A DNA stretch of 64,000 nucleotides. Source: CAVZMI01 sp050011775. Lineage in GTDB: Bacteria > Bacteroidota > Ignavibacteria > UBA10030 > CAVZMI01. Numbering within the stretch: the stretch's first letter is position 1; every line of letters begins with the position of its first letter. Location of the stretch: the NCBI GenBank assembly GCA_050011775.1, contig JBEKIL010000003.1, forward strand, positions 186,001 to 250,000, read 5' to 3'. A program made the position numbers and the translations under genes. The notes under the pieces are model-generated. The model did no database searches and was not told the origin of the DNA. It saw only the letters and a list, made by a program, of their open reading frames with translations. Positions 43,033 to 51,740 of the stretch are shown here, one piece after another.

Positions 43033-44064
43033 GTGAGCAACACGGTGAAGCCGTTGTTTCTGGGGCTGCTTTTTGTTTTCCTTGGTTGTTCTCAGCGTTC
43101 CGGAAACCAGCAGGTTACGATTCGCATCGGATACTTTCCCAACATTACACACTCGCAGGCACTCATTGGATTCTCAGCAGAACGCGGAGATTTTAAAAAA
43201 ATTTTCGGCGATAGCGTCCGAATAGATCCAAAAATCTTCAACGCCGGACCCTCTGCAATCGAGGCGCTATTTGCCGGCGAACTCGATCTAGCTTATATCG
43301 GTCCGAATCCCTCAATAAACGGCTATGTGAAATCGCGTGGTGAGGCTTTACGAATTATTGCCGGCGCAACAAGCGGCGGTGCTGTGTTTGTTGCACGTCC
43401 CGGAGTGGCAATCAAAACACCGGCAGACTGGTCCGGCAAACGCGTCGCATCTCCTCAATTAGGTAATACGCAGGATGTCGCCCTCCGTTACTATCTTGTT
43501 TCGAACGGATTAAAAACGAGAGAAAATGGTGGGACGGTCACGATTATTCCTACTCAAAATCCCGATATACTCACACTTTTTCACAAAGGAGAAATTGACG
43601 GTGCCTGGGTGCCGGAACCGTGGGGAGCCAGACTTGTGAAGGAAGCTGGCGGAACGATCATTCTGGATGAAAAGGATCTCTGGCCCGACCGGCGGTTTGT
43701 AACGGCAAATATCATAGTCAGTACGAAATTTTTAAATCAACATCCATTCCTGGTGAAACAATTTTTGCTTACGCATGTTCAATTAACGCAGTGGATTAAC
43801 GCTCACCCGTCGGAAGCGAAATCAATCGCGAATGCGGAAATACGACGCCTCACGGGTAAAGCATTAAGCGCCGAAGTGCTTGAGAACGCATGGCTGCGGT
43901 TTGATTGTACGTATGATCCCATTCCGGCCTCGCTCTTTGTTTCAGCAGACCGGGCGTTTGTACTCGGATATCTTGGAGACACAAAACCGGATCTCTCAGG
44001 AATTTTCGATCTCCGATTGCTCAATGAAGTACTTACCGAATTAAATCTTCCGCCCGTTCAATGA
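43033..44064 (+). CDS. ABC transporter substrate-binding lipoprotein (sulfonate/taurine type)
   Basis: The start is GTG 43033, 7 bases after TTGGAGC. The product is 343 residues with a lipoprotein signal (LFLGLLFVFLGCSQRSG). The fold is the SsuA/TauA/NrtA type: IRIGYFPNITHSQALIG at the start, FNAGPSAIEALFAGELDLAY, and later IDGAWVPEPWGARL. It captures a sulfonate, taurine or similar anion in the periplasm. Its stop overlaps the ATPase gene by 4 bases, so the three transporter genes are one operon. The substrate is not fixed by sequence, but sulfate-activation genes lie 3 kb downstream. Confidence 0.8.
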   Translation: MSNTVKPLFLGLLFVFLGCSQRSGNQQVTIRIGYFPNITHSQALIGFSAERGDFKKIFGDSVRIDPKIFNAGPSAIEALFAGELDLAYIGPNPSINGYVKSRGEALRIIAGATSGGAVFVARPGVAIKTPADWSGKRVASPQLGNTQDVALRYYLVSNGLKTRENGGTVTIIPTQNPDILTLFHKGEIDGAWVPEPWGARLVKEAGGTIILDEKDLWPDRRFVTANIIVSTKFLNQHPFLVKQFLLTHVQLTQWINAHPSEAKSIANAEIRRLTGKALSAEVLENAWLRFDCTYDPIPASLFVSADRAFVLGYLGDTKPDLSGIFDLRLLNEVLTELNLPPVQ

Positions 44065-44843
44065 ATCTAACCATACAAAATATCAGCAAATCATTTTCGA
44101 GCCGAAACGATCGAATCGATGCTTTGAAAAATATATCGTTCAATGTTGCATCGGGTGAATTTGTATGTCTTCTCGGACCATCGGGATGCGGTAAGTCTAC
44201 TCTCTTGAATATCATTGCCGGGTTGGAACAACCCGATTCAGGCTTTTTATATTGTGATGGGCGCGTTGTGACCACACCAAGTACGGACCGCATAGTAATA
44301 TTTCAGGAACCTGCACTTTTTCCGTGGCTGAGGGTCGTCGAGAATGTTGAATTTGGATTGACCGTCAATAAGATGCCGCCCAAAAAACGCCGGGAGGTGG
44401 CTCAGAGGTTTCTCTCCATGGTACATCTCTCCCGTTTTCAACACGCGGCAATCCATGAGCTGTCGGGCGGGATGAAACAAAGGGTTGCACTTGCCAGGGC
44501 GCTTGCTCTCGATCCGGCGGTGTTATTGATGGATGAGCCGTTCGGAGCTCTCGATGCGCAGACACGCGACCTGCTTCATATCGAACTCCAGGAAATATGG
44601 GAATCGACAAAAAAAACCGTTGTCTTTGTAACGCATAACGTCCGGGAAGCGATTCGTCTGGGCGATCGCGTCCTTGTGATGTCGGCTCGGCCCGGATTTA
44701 TCAAACGTGAATTTATTGTCAACCTTCCGCGGCCAAGGCAGATGGAAGACCACGGACTCGTCGATACCGCGCGGTTAATCCTTGCTGAACTACGAGATGA
44801 AGTTAATCGAGCACTGGCAGAGGAGGTGAATGGTGAAGCGTAA
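44061..44843 (+). CDS. ABC transporter ATP-binding protein (SsuB/TauB type)
   Basis: This protein of 260 residues has Walker A GPSGCGKST (about residue 39), the signature LSGGMKQR, and Walker B VLLMDEPFGALD followed by the switch His in FVTHN. It drives import of the substrate captured by the preceding lipoprotein. ATGA overlap links it to the upstream gene, and its end overlaps the permease gene. Confidence 0.88.
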   Translation: MNLTIQNISKSFSSRNDRIDALKNISFNVASGEFVCLLGPSGCGKSTLLNIIAGLEQPDSGFLYCDGRVVTTPSTDRIVIFQEPALFPWLRVVENVEFGLTVNKMPPKKRREVAQRFLSMVHLSRFQHAAIHELSGGMKQRVALARALALDPAVLLMDEPFGALDAQTRDLLHIELQEIWESTKKTVVFVTHNVREAIRLGDRVLVMSARPGFIKREFIVNLPRPRQMEDHGLVDTARLILAELRDEVNRALAEEVNGEA

Positions 44844-45603
44844 TGCTCATCCACGTCGCTGGCTTTCTCCGGTTTTTTTCACGGCTTTGATTATCCTCTG
44901 GCAGGTCTTATATCAACTTCAACTCTGGCCCGTATATCTTTTTCCTTCACCGGCCGATGTAATATCGACTCTTCTAAATGGTGTATCGAACGGGACGATC
45001 CTACAAGGTGTCGGTGCAAGTCTCTGGCGTCTCCTGATAGGTTATATGATCTCGCTGGCTATCGGTATCCCGCTCGGGTTTGCATCCGGGCGAATCAAGA
45101 GATTTGATCAGACGGTAGGAAAGCTTCTCCTGGGACTCCAGACACTTCCGAGCATTTGTTGGCTCCCGCTCGCACTTCTATGGTTTGGATTAAACGAACG
45201 TGCCATAGTGTTTGTCGTCGTTATGGGAGCTGTTCTCTCTATCGCACTCTCGGCGCGCGACGGCGTCCAGAGAGTCAGTCCGCTTTATCTCAGAGCTGCA
45301 ACCAACATGGGTGTAAAAGGATGGAATCTCCATGCCAGGGTTATATTTCCTGCATCACTTCCCTCCATCGTCACCGGTATGAAACTCGGCTGGTCGTTCG
45401 CCTGGCGGTCGTTAATGGCAGGTGAGTTGTTATACGGTAATACCGGACTCGGTCAACTCTTGATGATGGGGCGGGAACTTAATGACATGAGTCAGGTCAT
45501 TGCCATTATGCTTGTAATTGTTCTCCTGGGAGTTCTAACAGACCGCATCGTGTTTGCCCCGGTTGAACGTCGAATGCACGAACGGTGGGGACTTGGCCAA
45601 TGA
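44830..45603 (+). CDS. ABC transporter permease (SsuC/TauC type)
   Basis: This is a 257-residue protein with about six membrane segments and the permease loop that contacts the ATPase (RAATNMGVKGWNLHARVIFP). ATG 44830 overlaps the end of the ATPase gene. It completes the transporter with the genes at 43033 and 44061. Its TGA overlaps the ATG of the next gene (glycosyltransferase), so transporter and polysaccharide genes are on the same transcript. Confidence 0.88.
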   Translation: MVKRNAHPRRWLSPVFFTALIILWQVLYQLQLWPVYLFPSPADVISTLLNGVSNGTILQGVGASLWRLLIGYMISLAIGIPLGFASGRIKRFDQTVGKLLLGLQTLPSICWLPLALLWFGLNERAIVFVVVMGAVLSIALSARDGVQRVSPLYLRAATNMGVKGWNLHARVIFPASLPSIVTGMKLGWSFAWRSLMAGELLYGNTGLGQLLMMGRELNDMSQVIAIMLVIVLLGVLTDRIVFAPVERRMHERWGLGQ

Positions 45604-46724
45604 ATGACCTTCATCTCTGTTTCATTCTCGATTCCTACCCTCCGGCGATCGGTGGGGCAGAGACCGCTCTACAAAACATTTGCGAAGGACTCGCGCAGCG
45701 GAATTTTGATGTTACTGTAATCACCGCCTGGTTTGGTGGAAATGAACCGGTTATAGAGAAGAGCGAAGGTCTTACCGTCGTCCGTCTCAGGATTCCTCGA
45801 CTCCTTCGCCGATTCTGGTTCGTTCAGCAGGCAATTCCCGCCATTCTCAGATATGCACGCAATTCTGATATCGTGGTTGGCAGCACTTACGGTGGTGTGC
45901 TCCCGGCTTTCCTTGGTTCTATTCTTCTGAAAAAAAAACGTGTGATGATGGTGCATGAAGTAATGAGGCACCGATGGTTCCGCTTTGAAAAAAATCCGCT
46001 GAAAGCCTTTTTTTATTATTTAACCGAGAAAATTCTCATACGGCTTCCGTTTCAGAGAGTAGTTGCTGTATCGGAATATACGCGGAATGAATTATTGCAC
46101 ATGGGTATGAATGATGAGGCTATCGATGTCATATACCATGGAATGCCAGACGGTGGAGCGAGACCTATTAGAAATCGCGATGAGGTTCGTACATCGCTTG
46201 GATTCGGAAAAGGCGATTTTCTCTACCTTGCCTTTGGCCGCTTGGGCGTTACGAAGGGCTTTCAGTATCTTGCTCGTGCAATACCGGAGATAATACGACA
46301 AGTGCCTCAAGCCCGATTTTTATTGATTTTTTTTGACTATGATCGGCGGATCCGGCGTGAAATAGGGGAGGCTCTGGTAAAAGTCACATCGAACTCATAC
46401 AAGCTATTTGATTCTGTCCCGCGTGAATTGTTAATTGATTATATCCATGCAGCAGATTGTGTGGTGATACCGTCGCTTTCAGAGGGATTTGGTTTTGCAG
46501 CGCTTGAAGCGTGCGCGGCAGGTACACCGCTCGTTGCGACAAAAGCCGGCGCTCTACCTGAGGTTGTGTACGGTCGCCATGTACTTGTTGAACCAGCTTC
46601 GGTCGAACAGCTTTCGGAAGGCTGCCGTCGGGTGTTCGAAGGCAGGACTTTGTATTCCGAACCGAAAGATTTTCGTTGGGAAACGTCGATTGAGAAATGG
46701 GAGATAATGTTTCGATCATTGTAA
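45600..46724 (+). CDS. Glycosyltransferase family 4
   Basis: The start ATG 45600 overlaps the TGA of the permease (ATGA). The product is 374 residues of the GT-B fold. The N-terminal domain has SYPPAIGGAETALQNICEGL, and the C-terminal GT1/4 domain has YLAFGRLGVTKGFQYLARAI and the sugar-nucleotide site VIPSLSEGFGFAALEACAAG, whose EGFG glutamates bind the donor. It is a retaining transferase adding a hexose or similar in the surface polysaccharide. It is the first glycosyltransferase of the cluster. Confidence 0.87.
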   Translation: MNDLHLCFILDSYPPAIGGAETALQNICEGLAQRNFDVTVITAWFGGNEPVIEKSEGLTVVRLRIPRLLRRFWFVQQAIPAILRYARNSDIVVGSTYGGVLPAFLGSILLKKKRVMMVHEVMRHRWFRFEKNPLKAFFYYLTEKILIRLPFQRVVAVSEYTRNELLHMGMNDEAIDVIYHGMPDGGARPIRNRDEVRTSLGFGKGDFLYLAFGRLGVTKGFQYLARAIPEIIRQVPQARFLLIFFDYDRRIRREIGEALVKVTSNSYKLFDSVPRELLIDYIHAADCVVIPSLSEGFGFAALEACAAGTPLVATKAGALPEVVYGRHVLVEPASVEQLSEGCRRVFEGRTLYSEPKDFRWETSIEKWEIMFRSL

Positions 46725-46770
46725 CAAGACGGAAGATATATCATGATACAAAATACAATGCTGAGGAACA

Positions 46771-47236
46771 GGAAAAGGTAGAGGAAAAGTTTATCCCGAG
46801 CGAGTGAACGTAGTGAACGAGTCGAGGGGGTAAAGGGAAGATGTATAAATCTTTTAAAGAAATGCCGGTTTGGAAAGAGGCAATGTCGATTGCAGAGGAA
46901 GTGTTCCAGATTACAGAAGGACTTCCTAAGAAAGAAGATTATGGATTAACCTCGCAAATCCGAAGATCCACCTTGAGTATCTCCGCCAATATAGCAGAAG
47001 CATATGGGCGTAAACACACTCTTGATAAAAGAAAATTTTATTATACAGCCGGAGGGTCAACGACAGAAACACAAAACCACTTGGAATACGGATTGCGTGT
47101 TGGTTATTTTACTCGAATTCAAGTCGATGATTTTGATAAACGTTTAAATCAAATATACAATGATCTCAATAAAATTATTGTGACAATAAAACCATAGCCT
47201 AAACCAAAACTTTTTTAACCTTAACCTTAACCTTTT
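46771..47236. mobile_element. Candidate four-helix-bundle element A with inverted arms
   Basis: The left arm (46771-46800: GAGGAACAGGAAAAGGTAGA then GGAAAAGTTT) and right arm (47204-47236: AAACTTTTTTAACCTTAACC then TTAACCTTTTC) are approximately complementary. Between them lies the four-helix-bundle gene and a stretch GAGCGAGTGAACGTAGTGAA. The right arm abuts the cysC start codon. The arrangement is repeated at 48687-49113. Confidence 0.5.
46841..47197 (+). CDS. Four-helix-bundle (S23/IVS-type) protein, copy A
   Basis: ATG 46841 follows AAAGGGAAG. The product has 118 residues in four amphipathic helices. SFKEMPVWKEAMSIAEEVFQ, LTSQIRRSTLSISANIAEAY, and the signature GRKHTLDKRKFYYTAGGS followed by TETQNHLEYGL identify the family first described from intervening sequences in 23S rRNA and related to bAvd-type proteins. 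The biochemical role is unknown; oligomeric nucleic-acid binding is suspected. Copy B at 48725 is about two-thirds identical. The gene is not functionally related to its sulfate-activation neighbours. Confidence 0.85.
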   Translation: MYKSFKEMPVWKEAMSIAEEVFQITEGLPKKEDYGLTSQIRRSTLSISANIAEAYGRKHTLDKRKFYYTAGGSTTETQNHLEYGLRVGYFTRIQVDDFDKRLNQIYNDLNKIIVTIKP

Positions 47237-47238
47237 CA

Positions 47239-47775
47239 ATGCCACCGAAACAGCGCTCTTTCGTCCTATGGTTCACAGGACTTCCCAGCTCGGGGAAGAC
47301 TACGCTGGCTGACTCTGTCTATCGGTGGTTGAAGAGATACGGCTATAAGGTTGAGCGACTCGACGGCGATTCGATCCGTAAGGTATTTCCTCAAACCGGT
47401 TTTGACAAGAAATCACGTAATGAACATATCCGGAGAGTCGGATATATTGCCTCGATTCTTGAGCGAAACGGGATTACTGTCATCGCATCGTTTGTATCTC
47501 CTTATCGTGAGTCGAGAGATTTTGTCCGGGAGATCTGTAAACATTTTATCGAAGTCCATGTTGTCGCTCCAAACGAAGTCTGTGAGAAACGAGACGTGAA
47601 AGGATTATATCACCGGGCACGCAGCGGCGAAATCACGAATTTTACGGGCGTGAACGATCCTTTTGAAGAACCGCTCAAACCCGAATTGGTGGTGAGAACC
47701 GACACGAAATCGAAGAGAGCTTGTGTAAGAAAAATCACCGGATATCTCAGACAACGTTATAAAATAAAACCTTAA
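47239..47775 (+). CDS. cysC: Adenylylsulfate kinase
   Basis: This 178-residue protein has P-loop LWFTGLPSSGKTTLAD, then RLDGDSIRKVF, IASFVSPYRESRDFVRE and KGLYHRARSGEITNFTGVND, all standard APS kinase blocks. It phosphorylates adenylylsulfate to PAPS, the sulfate donor for sulfotransferases; two of these are encoded downstream. No ribosome site is present: the ATG is preceded by a pyrimidine tract (TTAACCTTAACCTTTTCA), the right arm of element A. Confidence 0.92.
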   Translation: MPPKQRSFVLWFTGLPSSGKTTLADSVYRWLKRYGYKVERLDGDSIRKVFPQTGFDKKSRNEHIRRVGYIASILERNGITVIASFVSPYRESRDFVREICKHFIEVHVVAPNEVCEKRDVKGLYHRARSGEITNFTGVNDPFEEPLKPELVVRTDTKSKRACVRKITGYLRQRYKIKP

Positions 47776-47802
47776 CCTTGATCTTTACCTCTACCTTTCC
47801 CT
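47769..47802. repeat. Solo pyrimidine-rich right-arm tract before cysD
   Basis: The tract reads CCTTAACCTTGATCTTTACC then TCTACCTTTCCC and lies between cysC and cysD, ending about 5 bases before the cysD ATG. It is the right-arm type of sequence with no visible left arm or four-helix-bundle gene. Confidence 0.45.
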
Positions 47803-47807
47803 GACAC

Positions 47808-48689
47808 ATGAGCCATTTAGACAGATTAGAAAGCATTTCAATCTATATCCTTCGTGAAGCTTATGCAACGTTTCACAACCTCGGTATGCTGTGGTCGATT
47901 GGTAAAGATAGCACGGTTCTCCTCTGGTTGGTCCGGAAAGCGTTTTTCGGACATGTACCGTTTACATTGATTCATATTGATACCAGTTTCAAAATTCCAG
48001 AGATGATCCGATACCGCGATAAACTTGTTGAAGAACTCGGATTAAATCTGATTTTTGGAATCAACGAAGAAGCGTTGAGAAAAAAACAAACGTTCCCCGA
48101 CGGTCATGTAGACCACCTTGCATGCTGTAAAATCCTGAAGACCGACGCTCTCATCAATACAATTAATGGTAACTGGACGCGATATCGCTTTAACCATACA
48201 ACAAAAAGGTACGAACCAGAACATCATGGCGAGTCGTTCGATGGAATCATAGCCGGAGCACGGGCCGACGAAGAGGGCTCCCGATCGAAAGAGCGCTATT
48301 TTTCGGCACGCGATGAAAAAAGCCAGTGGGATATCGCCAGCCAGCCGCCTGAATTCTGGAATTTTTATAAAACCGACTTTACCCCGGGGACACATGTCCG
48401 CATCCATCCGCTTCTTGATTGGACAGAACTGAACATCTGGGAATATATCAAACGTGAAAATATCCCAACGGTATCGTTGTATTATAATAAAGGGGATGGG
48501 AAAAGATATCGTTCGCTCGGTTGTTATCCATGCACATTCCCGATCGACTCCGACTCCAGAACAGTCGATGAGATCATCGAAGAACTTAAAAGTGGAAAGC
48601 TGAAAAACGTCGCTGAGAGAAGCGGGAGAGCTCAGGATAAGGAAGATCAGGGAGGTTTGGAAAGTTTGCGGAGAGACGGTTATATGTGA
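47808..48689 (+). CDS. cysD: Sulfate adenylyltransferase subunit 2
   Basis: The product is 293 residues of the adenine-nucleotide alpha-hydrolase (PP-loop) superfamily. LGMLWSIGKDSTVLLWL carries the SGGKDS-like loop (here SIGKDS), followed by PFTLIHIDTSFKIPEMI and DGIIAGARADEEGSRSKER. It forms ATP sulfurylase with CysN, making adenylylsulfate. The C-terminal RSGRAQDKEDQGGLE is as usual. The stop TGA is the first base group of element B's left arm. Confidence 0.93.
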   Translation: MSHLDRLESISIYILREAYATFHNLGMLWSIGKDSTVLLWLVRKAFFGHVPFTLIHIDTSFKIPEMIRYRDKLVEELGLNLIFGINEEALRKKQTFPDGHVDHLACCKILKTDALINTINGNWTRYRFNHTTKRYEPEHHGESFDGIIAGARADEEGSRSKERYFSARDEKSQWDIASQPPEFWNFYKTDFTPGTHVRIHPLLDWTELNIWEYIKRENIPTVSLYYNKGDGKRYRSLGCYPCTFPIDSDSRTVDEIIEELKSGKLKNVAERSGRAQDKEDQGGLESLRRDGYM

Positions 48690-49113
48690 GGAAAAGGAAG
48701 AGGAAAAGGTTAAGGAGAGAAAATATGTTCAGATCTTTTAAGGAAATGCCGGTTTGGCAGGAGGCGATGTCGATTGCGGAAGAAATATTCCGGATCACCG
48801 AAACACTTCCGAAGAAAGAAGATTATGGTTTAACTTCTCAACTTCGACGAGCAGCCTCGAGTATTTCTGCAAATATAGCGGAAGCCTATGGCCGCAAACA
48901 TTCTTTGGATAAGAAAAATTTTTATTATATAGCTCGAAGCTCTTCAACAGAGACGCAAAGTCATCTTGAATATGGAATGCGGGTGGGATATTTTGAGAAG
49001 GAGCAAATCGATGTTCTTGACTCTCGTCTGGACCAACTATATAATGATATAAATAAAATTATAATAACATTAAGATCATAGTCTCTACCTTTACCTATAC
49101 CTTTACCTGTATT
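48687..49113. mobile_element. Candidate four-helix-bundle element B with inverted arms
   Basis: The left arm (48687-48723: GAGGAAAAGGAAGAGGAAAA then GGTTAAGGAGAG) starts on the cysD stop codon, and the right arm (49081-49111: CTCTACCTTTACCTATACCT then TTACC) ends at the cysN GTG. The arms are approximately complementary. The gene between them is copy B of the four-helix-bundle family. The element splits cysD from cysN, which in other bacteria are nearly always adjacent. Confidence 0.5.
48725..49081 (+). CDS. Four-helix-bundle (S23/IVS-type) protein, copy B
   Basis: The start is ATG 48725 after GGAGAGAAAAT; earlier in-frame codons encode only the repetitive left arm. The product is 118 residues with the same four helices as copy A: SFKEMPVWQEAMSIAEEIFR, LTSQLRRAASSISANIAEAY and GRKHSLDKKNFYY. 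Differences from copy A are spread along the protein, concentrated at the C-terminal helix, so the two are paralogues and not a recent identical duplication. Confidence 0.85.
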   Translation: MFRSFKEMPVWQEAMSIAEEIFRITETLPKKEDYGLTSQLRRAASSISANIAEAYGRKHSLDKKNFYYIARSSSTETQSHLEYGMRVGYFEKEQIDVLDSRLDQLYNDINKIIITLRS

Positions 49114-50919
49114 GTGTCTGATAGCCATCTAAATATCATCGTCGCCGGCCATGTCGATCATGGAAAGAGCACAATAATCGGCCGTCTTCTCGCTGATACC
49201 GGCTCTTTACCTGATGGGAAGCTCGAGCAGGTGAAGGCCTTGTGCGAGCGCAACTCTAAGCCGTTCGAATATGCATTTCTGATCGATGCTCTTAAAGATG
49301 AGCGTTCGCAGGGCATTACCATCGATGCCGCGCGCGTGTTTTTCAAGACTGAAAAAAGGCATTACATTATTATCGACGCGCCGGGACATATCGAATTTTT
49401 AAAAAATATGGTGACCGGGGCATCGCGGGCCGGGGCAGCAATACTGGTGATTGATGCTTCGGTAGGCGTTCAGGAAAATTCACGTGGGCACAGCTATTTA
49501 CTTTCATTGCTGGGGATACGTCAGATTGCTGTCGTTATTAATAAAATGGACATCGCCGGATACCGGAAAGAGGTGTTCGATAAACATGTGAAAGAGTTTT
49601 CGCAATTCCTTGAAACGATAGGAATTTGCGCTGTGAATTTCATCCCGGTCAGCGGCTGCAGGGGAGATAACATAGCAGCGAGAAGTGCCGCGATGAAATG
49701 GTACACAGGGGCGACAGTGCTTGAGACTCTTGATACATTCGAGGAATCAAAAACTCCGCCGGATCTTCCGTTCAGGTTCCCGGTTCAGGATGTTTATAAG
49801 TTTACGAAATATAAAGACACCCGCCGGATTATCGCCGGCACGGTTTCTTCAGGTTCAATCCGTCCGGATGACGAAATAGTCTTTTATCCTTCGGGGAAGA
49901 GGAGCAGAGTAGCGACCATCGAGGAATTCAATGCTACTCCGCCTCAGCTCGCCTGCACAGATTCGGCAACCGGTTTCACTCTCAAGGAACAAATCTATGT
50001 CACACGCGGTGAAATAGCTGCAAAGGTTGGAGAACCGCCTCCACAGATTTCGTCACGACTGCGCGTCAGTCTCTTCTGGATGGCAAGACGCCCGCTTTCC
50101 GTCGGGAAACAATATATTTTGAAATGCGGAACGGCAAGGACTCATATGCAAATAGAAGAACTGATAAAAGTGATCGATGCTTCCGATCTTCATACATTGT
50201 CCGTTCAGAACATTGTTGAGCGGCACGAGGTTGCCGAGTGTGTTATGAAATTGGAGAAGGCGATTGCGTTTGATCGTGTAGGCGATATAGCAGGGACGGG
50301 GCGGTTCGTCGTCGTAGATGAGTATGAGATAGCCGGAGGTGGTATAATTCTCGATACACTTGAGGATCAACAAGCTTTTGTACGCGAGAAAGTTCTCACC
50401 CGTAATATCAAGTGGGAAAAAAGTACTATCCCGTCAGAAGTTCGCGCCGAGCGATTTAAACAGAAACCCGGTTTGATTCTTATAACGGGTAAAAAGGACA
50501 GCGGTAAAAAGCCGCTCGCACGGGCGCTGGAGAAAAAATTGCTCGATGGTGGATATCATGCATATTTCCTCGGGATCGGGAATATATTATACGGAGTCGA
50601 TGCAGATATCAAAGGAATTCATGATGACAGGTACGAGCATATCCGGAGGCTGGCTGAAGTCTCGAACATTCTTCTCGACACCGGTATAATACTTATTGTC
50701 ACTGCCATTGAGCTTCAAGTAGACGAAATCGATCTGATTCGAATGACGTGTAATGAATATGGAATAATGACAATCTGGGTCGGTGAAAGTGGAACTCCCG
50801 TAGTAGACTTTGATATCACAGTTTCAAGCAGCACGCCGATCGATGCAGCTGCTGAAAAAATAATCCATGATATTCAAAAGAGGTTATTCAGCGCAGGGAA
50901 AGGAAATTACAATAGCTGA
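49114..50919 (+). CDS. cysN: Sulfate adenylyltransferase subunit 1 with degenerate APS-kinase domain
   Basis: This 601-residue protein has an EF-Tu-like GTPase region (GHVDHGKST, DAPGHIEF, NKMD), two beta-barrel domains to about residue 440, and a C-terminal domain with the shape of an APS kinase. The GTPase couples GTP hydrolysis to ATP sulfurylase with CysD. In the C-terminal domain the P-loop is GKKDSGKKPLA in place of GxSGSGK(S/T)T, and the LDGD motif reads FLGIGN, so kinase activity is unlikely; the separate cysC would do that job. The GTG start has no ribosome site and follows element B's right arm. Confidence 0.88.
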   Translation: MSDSHLNIIVAGHVDHGKSTIIGRLLADTGSLPDGKLEQVKALCERNSKPFEYAFLIDALKDERSQGITIDAARVFFKTEKRHYIIIDAPGHIEFLKNMVTGASRAGAAILVIDASVGVQENSRGHSYLLSLLGIRQIAVVINKMDIAGYRKEVFDKHVKEFSQFLETIGICAVNFIPVSGCRGDNIAARSAAMKWYTGATVLETLDTFEESKTPPDLPFRFPVQDVYKFTKYKDTRRIIAGTVSSGSIRPDDEIVFYPSGKRSRVATIEEFNATPPQLACTDSATGFTLKEQIYVTRGEIAAKVGEPPPQISSRLRVSLFWMARRPLSVGKQYILKCGTARTHMQIEELIKVIDASDLHTLSVQNIVERHEVAECVMKLEKAIAFDRVGDIAGTGRFVVVDEYEIAGGGIILDTLEDQQAFVREKVLTRNIKWEKSTIPSEVRAERFKQKPGLILITGKKDSGKKPLARALEKKLLDGGYHAYFLGIGNILYGVDADIKGIHDDRYEHIRRLAEVSNILLDTGIILIVTAIELQVDEIDLIRMTCNEYGIMTIWVGESGTPVVDFDITVSSSTPIDAAAEKIIHDIQKRLFSAGKGNYNS

Positions 50920-50933
50920 ATGCAATTGAAAGG

Positions 50934-51740
50934 ATGTACGTATTGAGAATCGTGGCTATAATGACAATTAGAAATGAAGAACTCTATCTCCCGAGAGTGT
51001 TAGCGAATCTATATAATCAGGGAATTGAGGTTTGCCTGGTCGACAATGGATCAACGGATTCGAGTCCGGAGATCGCCCGCTCTTTTCTGGAAAAGGGGGT
51101 AGCGAGAATTGAACAATTGCCTTATAAGGGTTTTTATGATTTATTTTCAATCTTAGAAAATGAAAGAAAATTGGTAAAAGAGATCGATGCGGATTGGTTC
51201 ATACATCACGATGCAGATGAAATCCGTGAAGCTCCTATGCCGCCTTATAAAACTCTTTATGAAGGAATTCAGGATGTCGACCGGATGGGCTATAATGCGA
51301 TTAACTTTGATGAATTCGTTTTTTTGCCGACGAGTGATGAAGAGCATTACGAAGGGACTGATTATATTAAAGAGATGCGTTATTATTATTTATTTGAACC
51401 CGGTCCATTACGGCGTGTAAATGCATGGAAGAATTTAAAGAAACCGATCGACTTGAAAAGCTGGGGAGGGCATCAGGTTAATTTTACTGACCGGAGGATA
51501 TTTCCAGGCAATTTTATTATGCGACATTATATTGCTCTAAGTAAAGTTCATATTATTAAAAAATATGGAGAAAGGGTATATTCTAAATATGAGGTAAACG
51601 AATTGGGTTGGCATAAGTATCGTATCGGATTTCGGACCGATCGTTTGGTTTTCCCAAAAAAGGAAGATATTTGTTGTACTGACACGAATCATTGGGATAG
51701 ATCGAAACCAAGGCATCAACATTTATTTCTGAAGCAGTAA
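50934..51740 (+). CDS. Glycosyltransferase family 2-like
   Basis: The product is 268 residues with GT-A motifs: VAIMTIRNEELYLPRVLANL at the start, VDNGSTDSSPEIARSF, and the metal-binding HHDADEIRE (DxD-like). The later part, with FVFLPTSDEEHYEGTDY, is typical of GT2 proteins that sit with sulfotransferases and have an undetermined acceptor. It is 14 bases after cysN, so likely in the same transcript. Confidence 0.8.
   Translation: MYVLRIVAIMTIRNEELYLPRVLANLYNQGIEVCLVDNGSTDSSPEIARSFLEKGVARIEQLPYKGFYDLFSILENERKLVKEIDADWFIHHDADEIREAPMPPYKTLYEGIQDVDRMGYNAINFDEFVFLPTSDEEHYEGTDYIKEMRYYYLFEPGPLRRVNAWKNLKKPIDLKSWGGHQVNFTDRRIFPGNFIMRHYIALSKVHIIKKYGERVYSKYEVNELGWHKYRIGFRTDRLVFPKKEDICCTDTNHWDRSKPRHQHLFLKQ

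Noticed and set aside
46841..49081. The four-helix-bundle genes could be Avd subunits of a diversity-generating retroelement.
   Set aside because: There is no reverse transcriptase and no template/variable repeat pair in the window; the proteins fit the stand-alone S23/IVS type.
49114..50919. The altered P-loop in the CysN C-terminal domain might be a sequencing error.
   Set aside because: Several separate motifs are changed while the frame is open and the fold pattern kept, so decay or reuse of the domain is more likely than an error.
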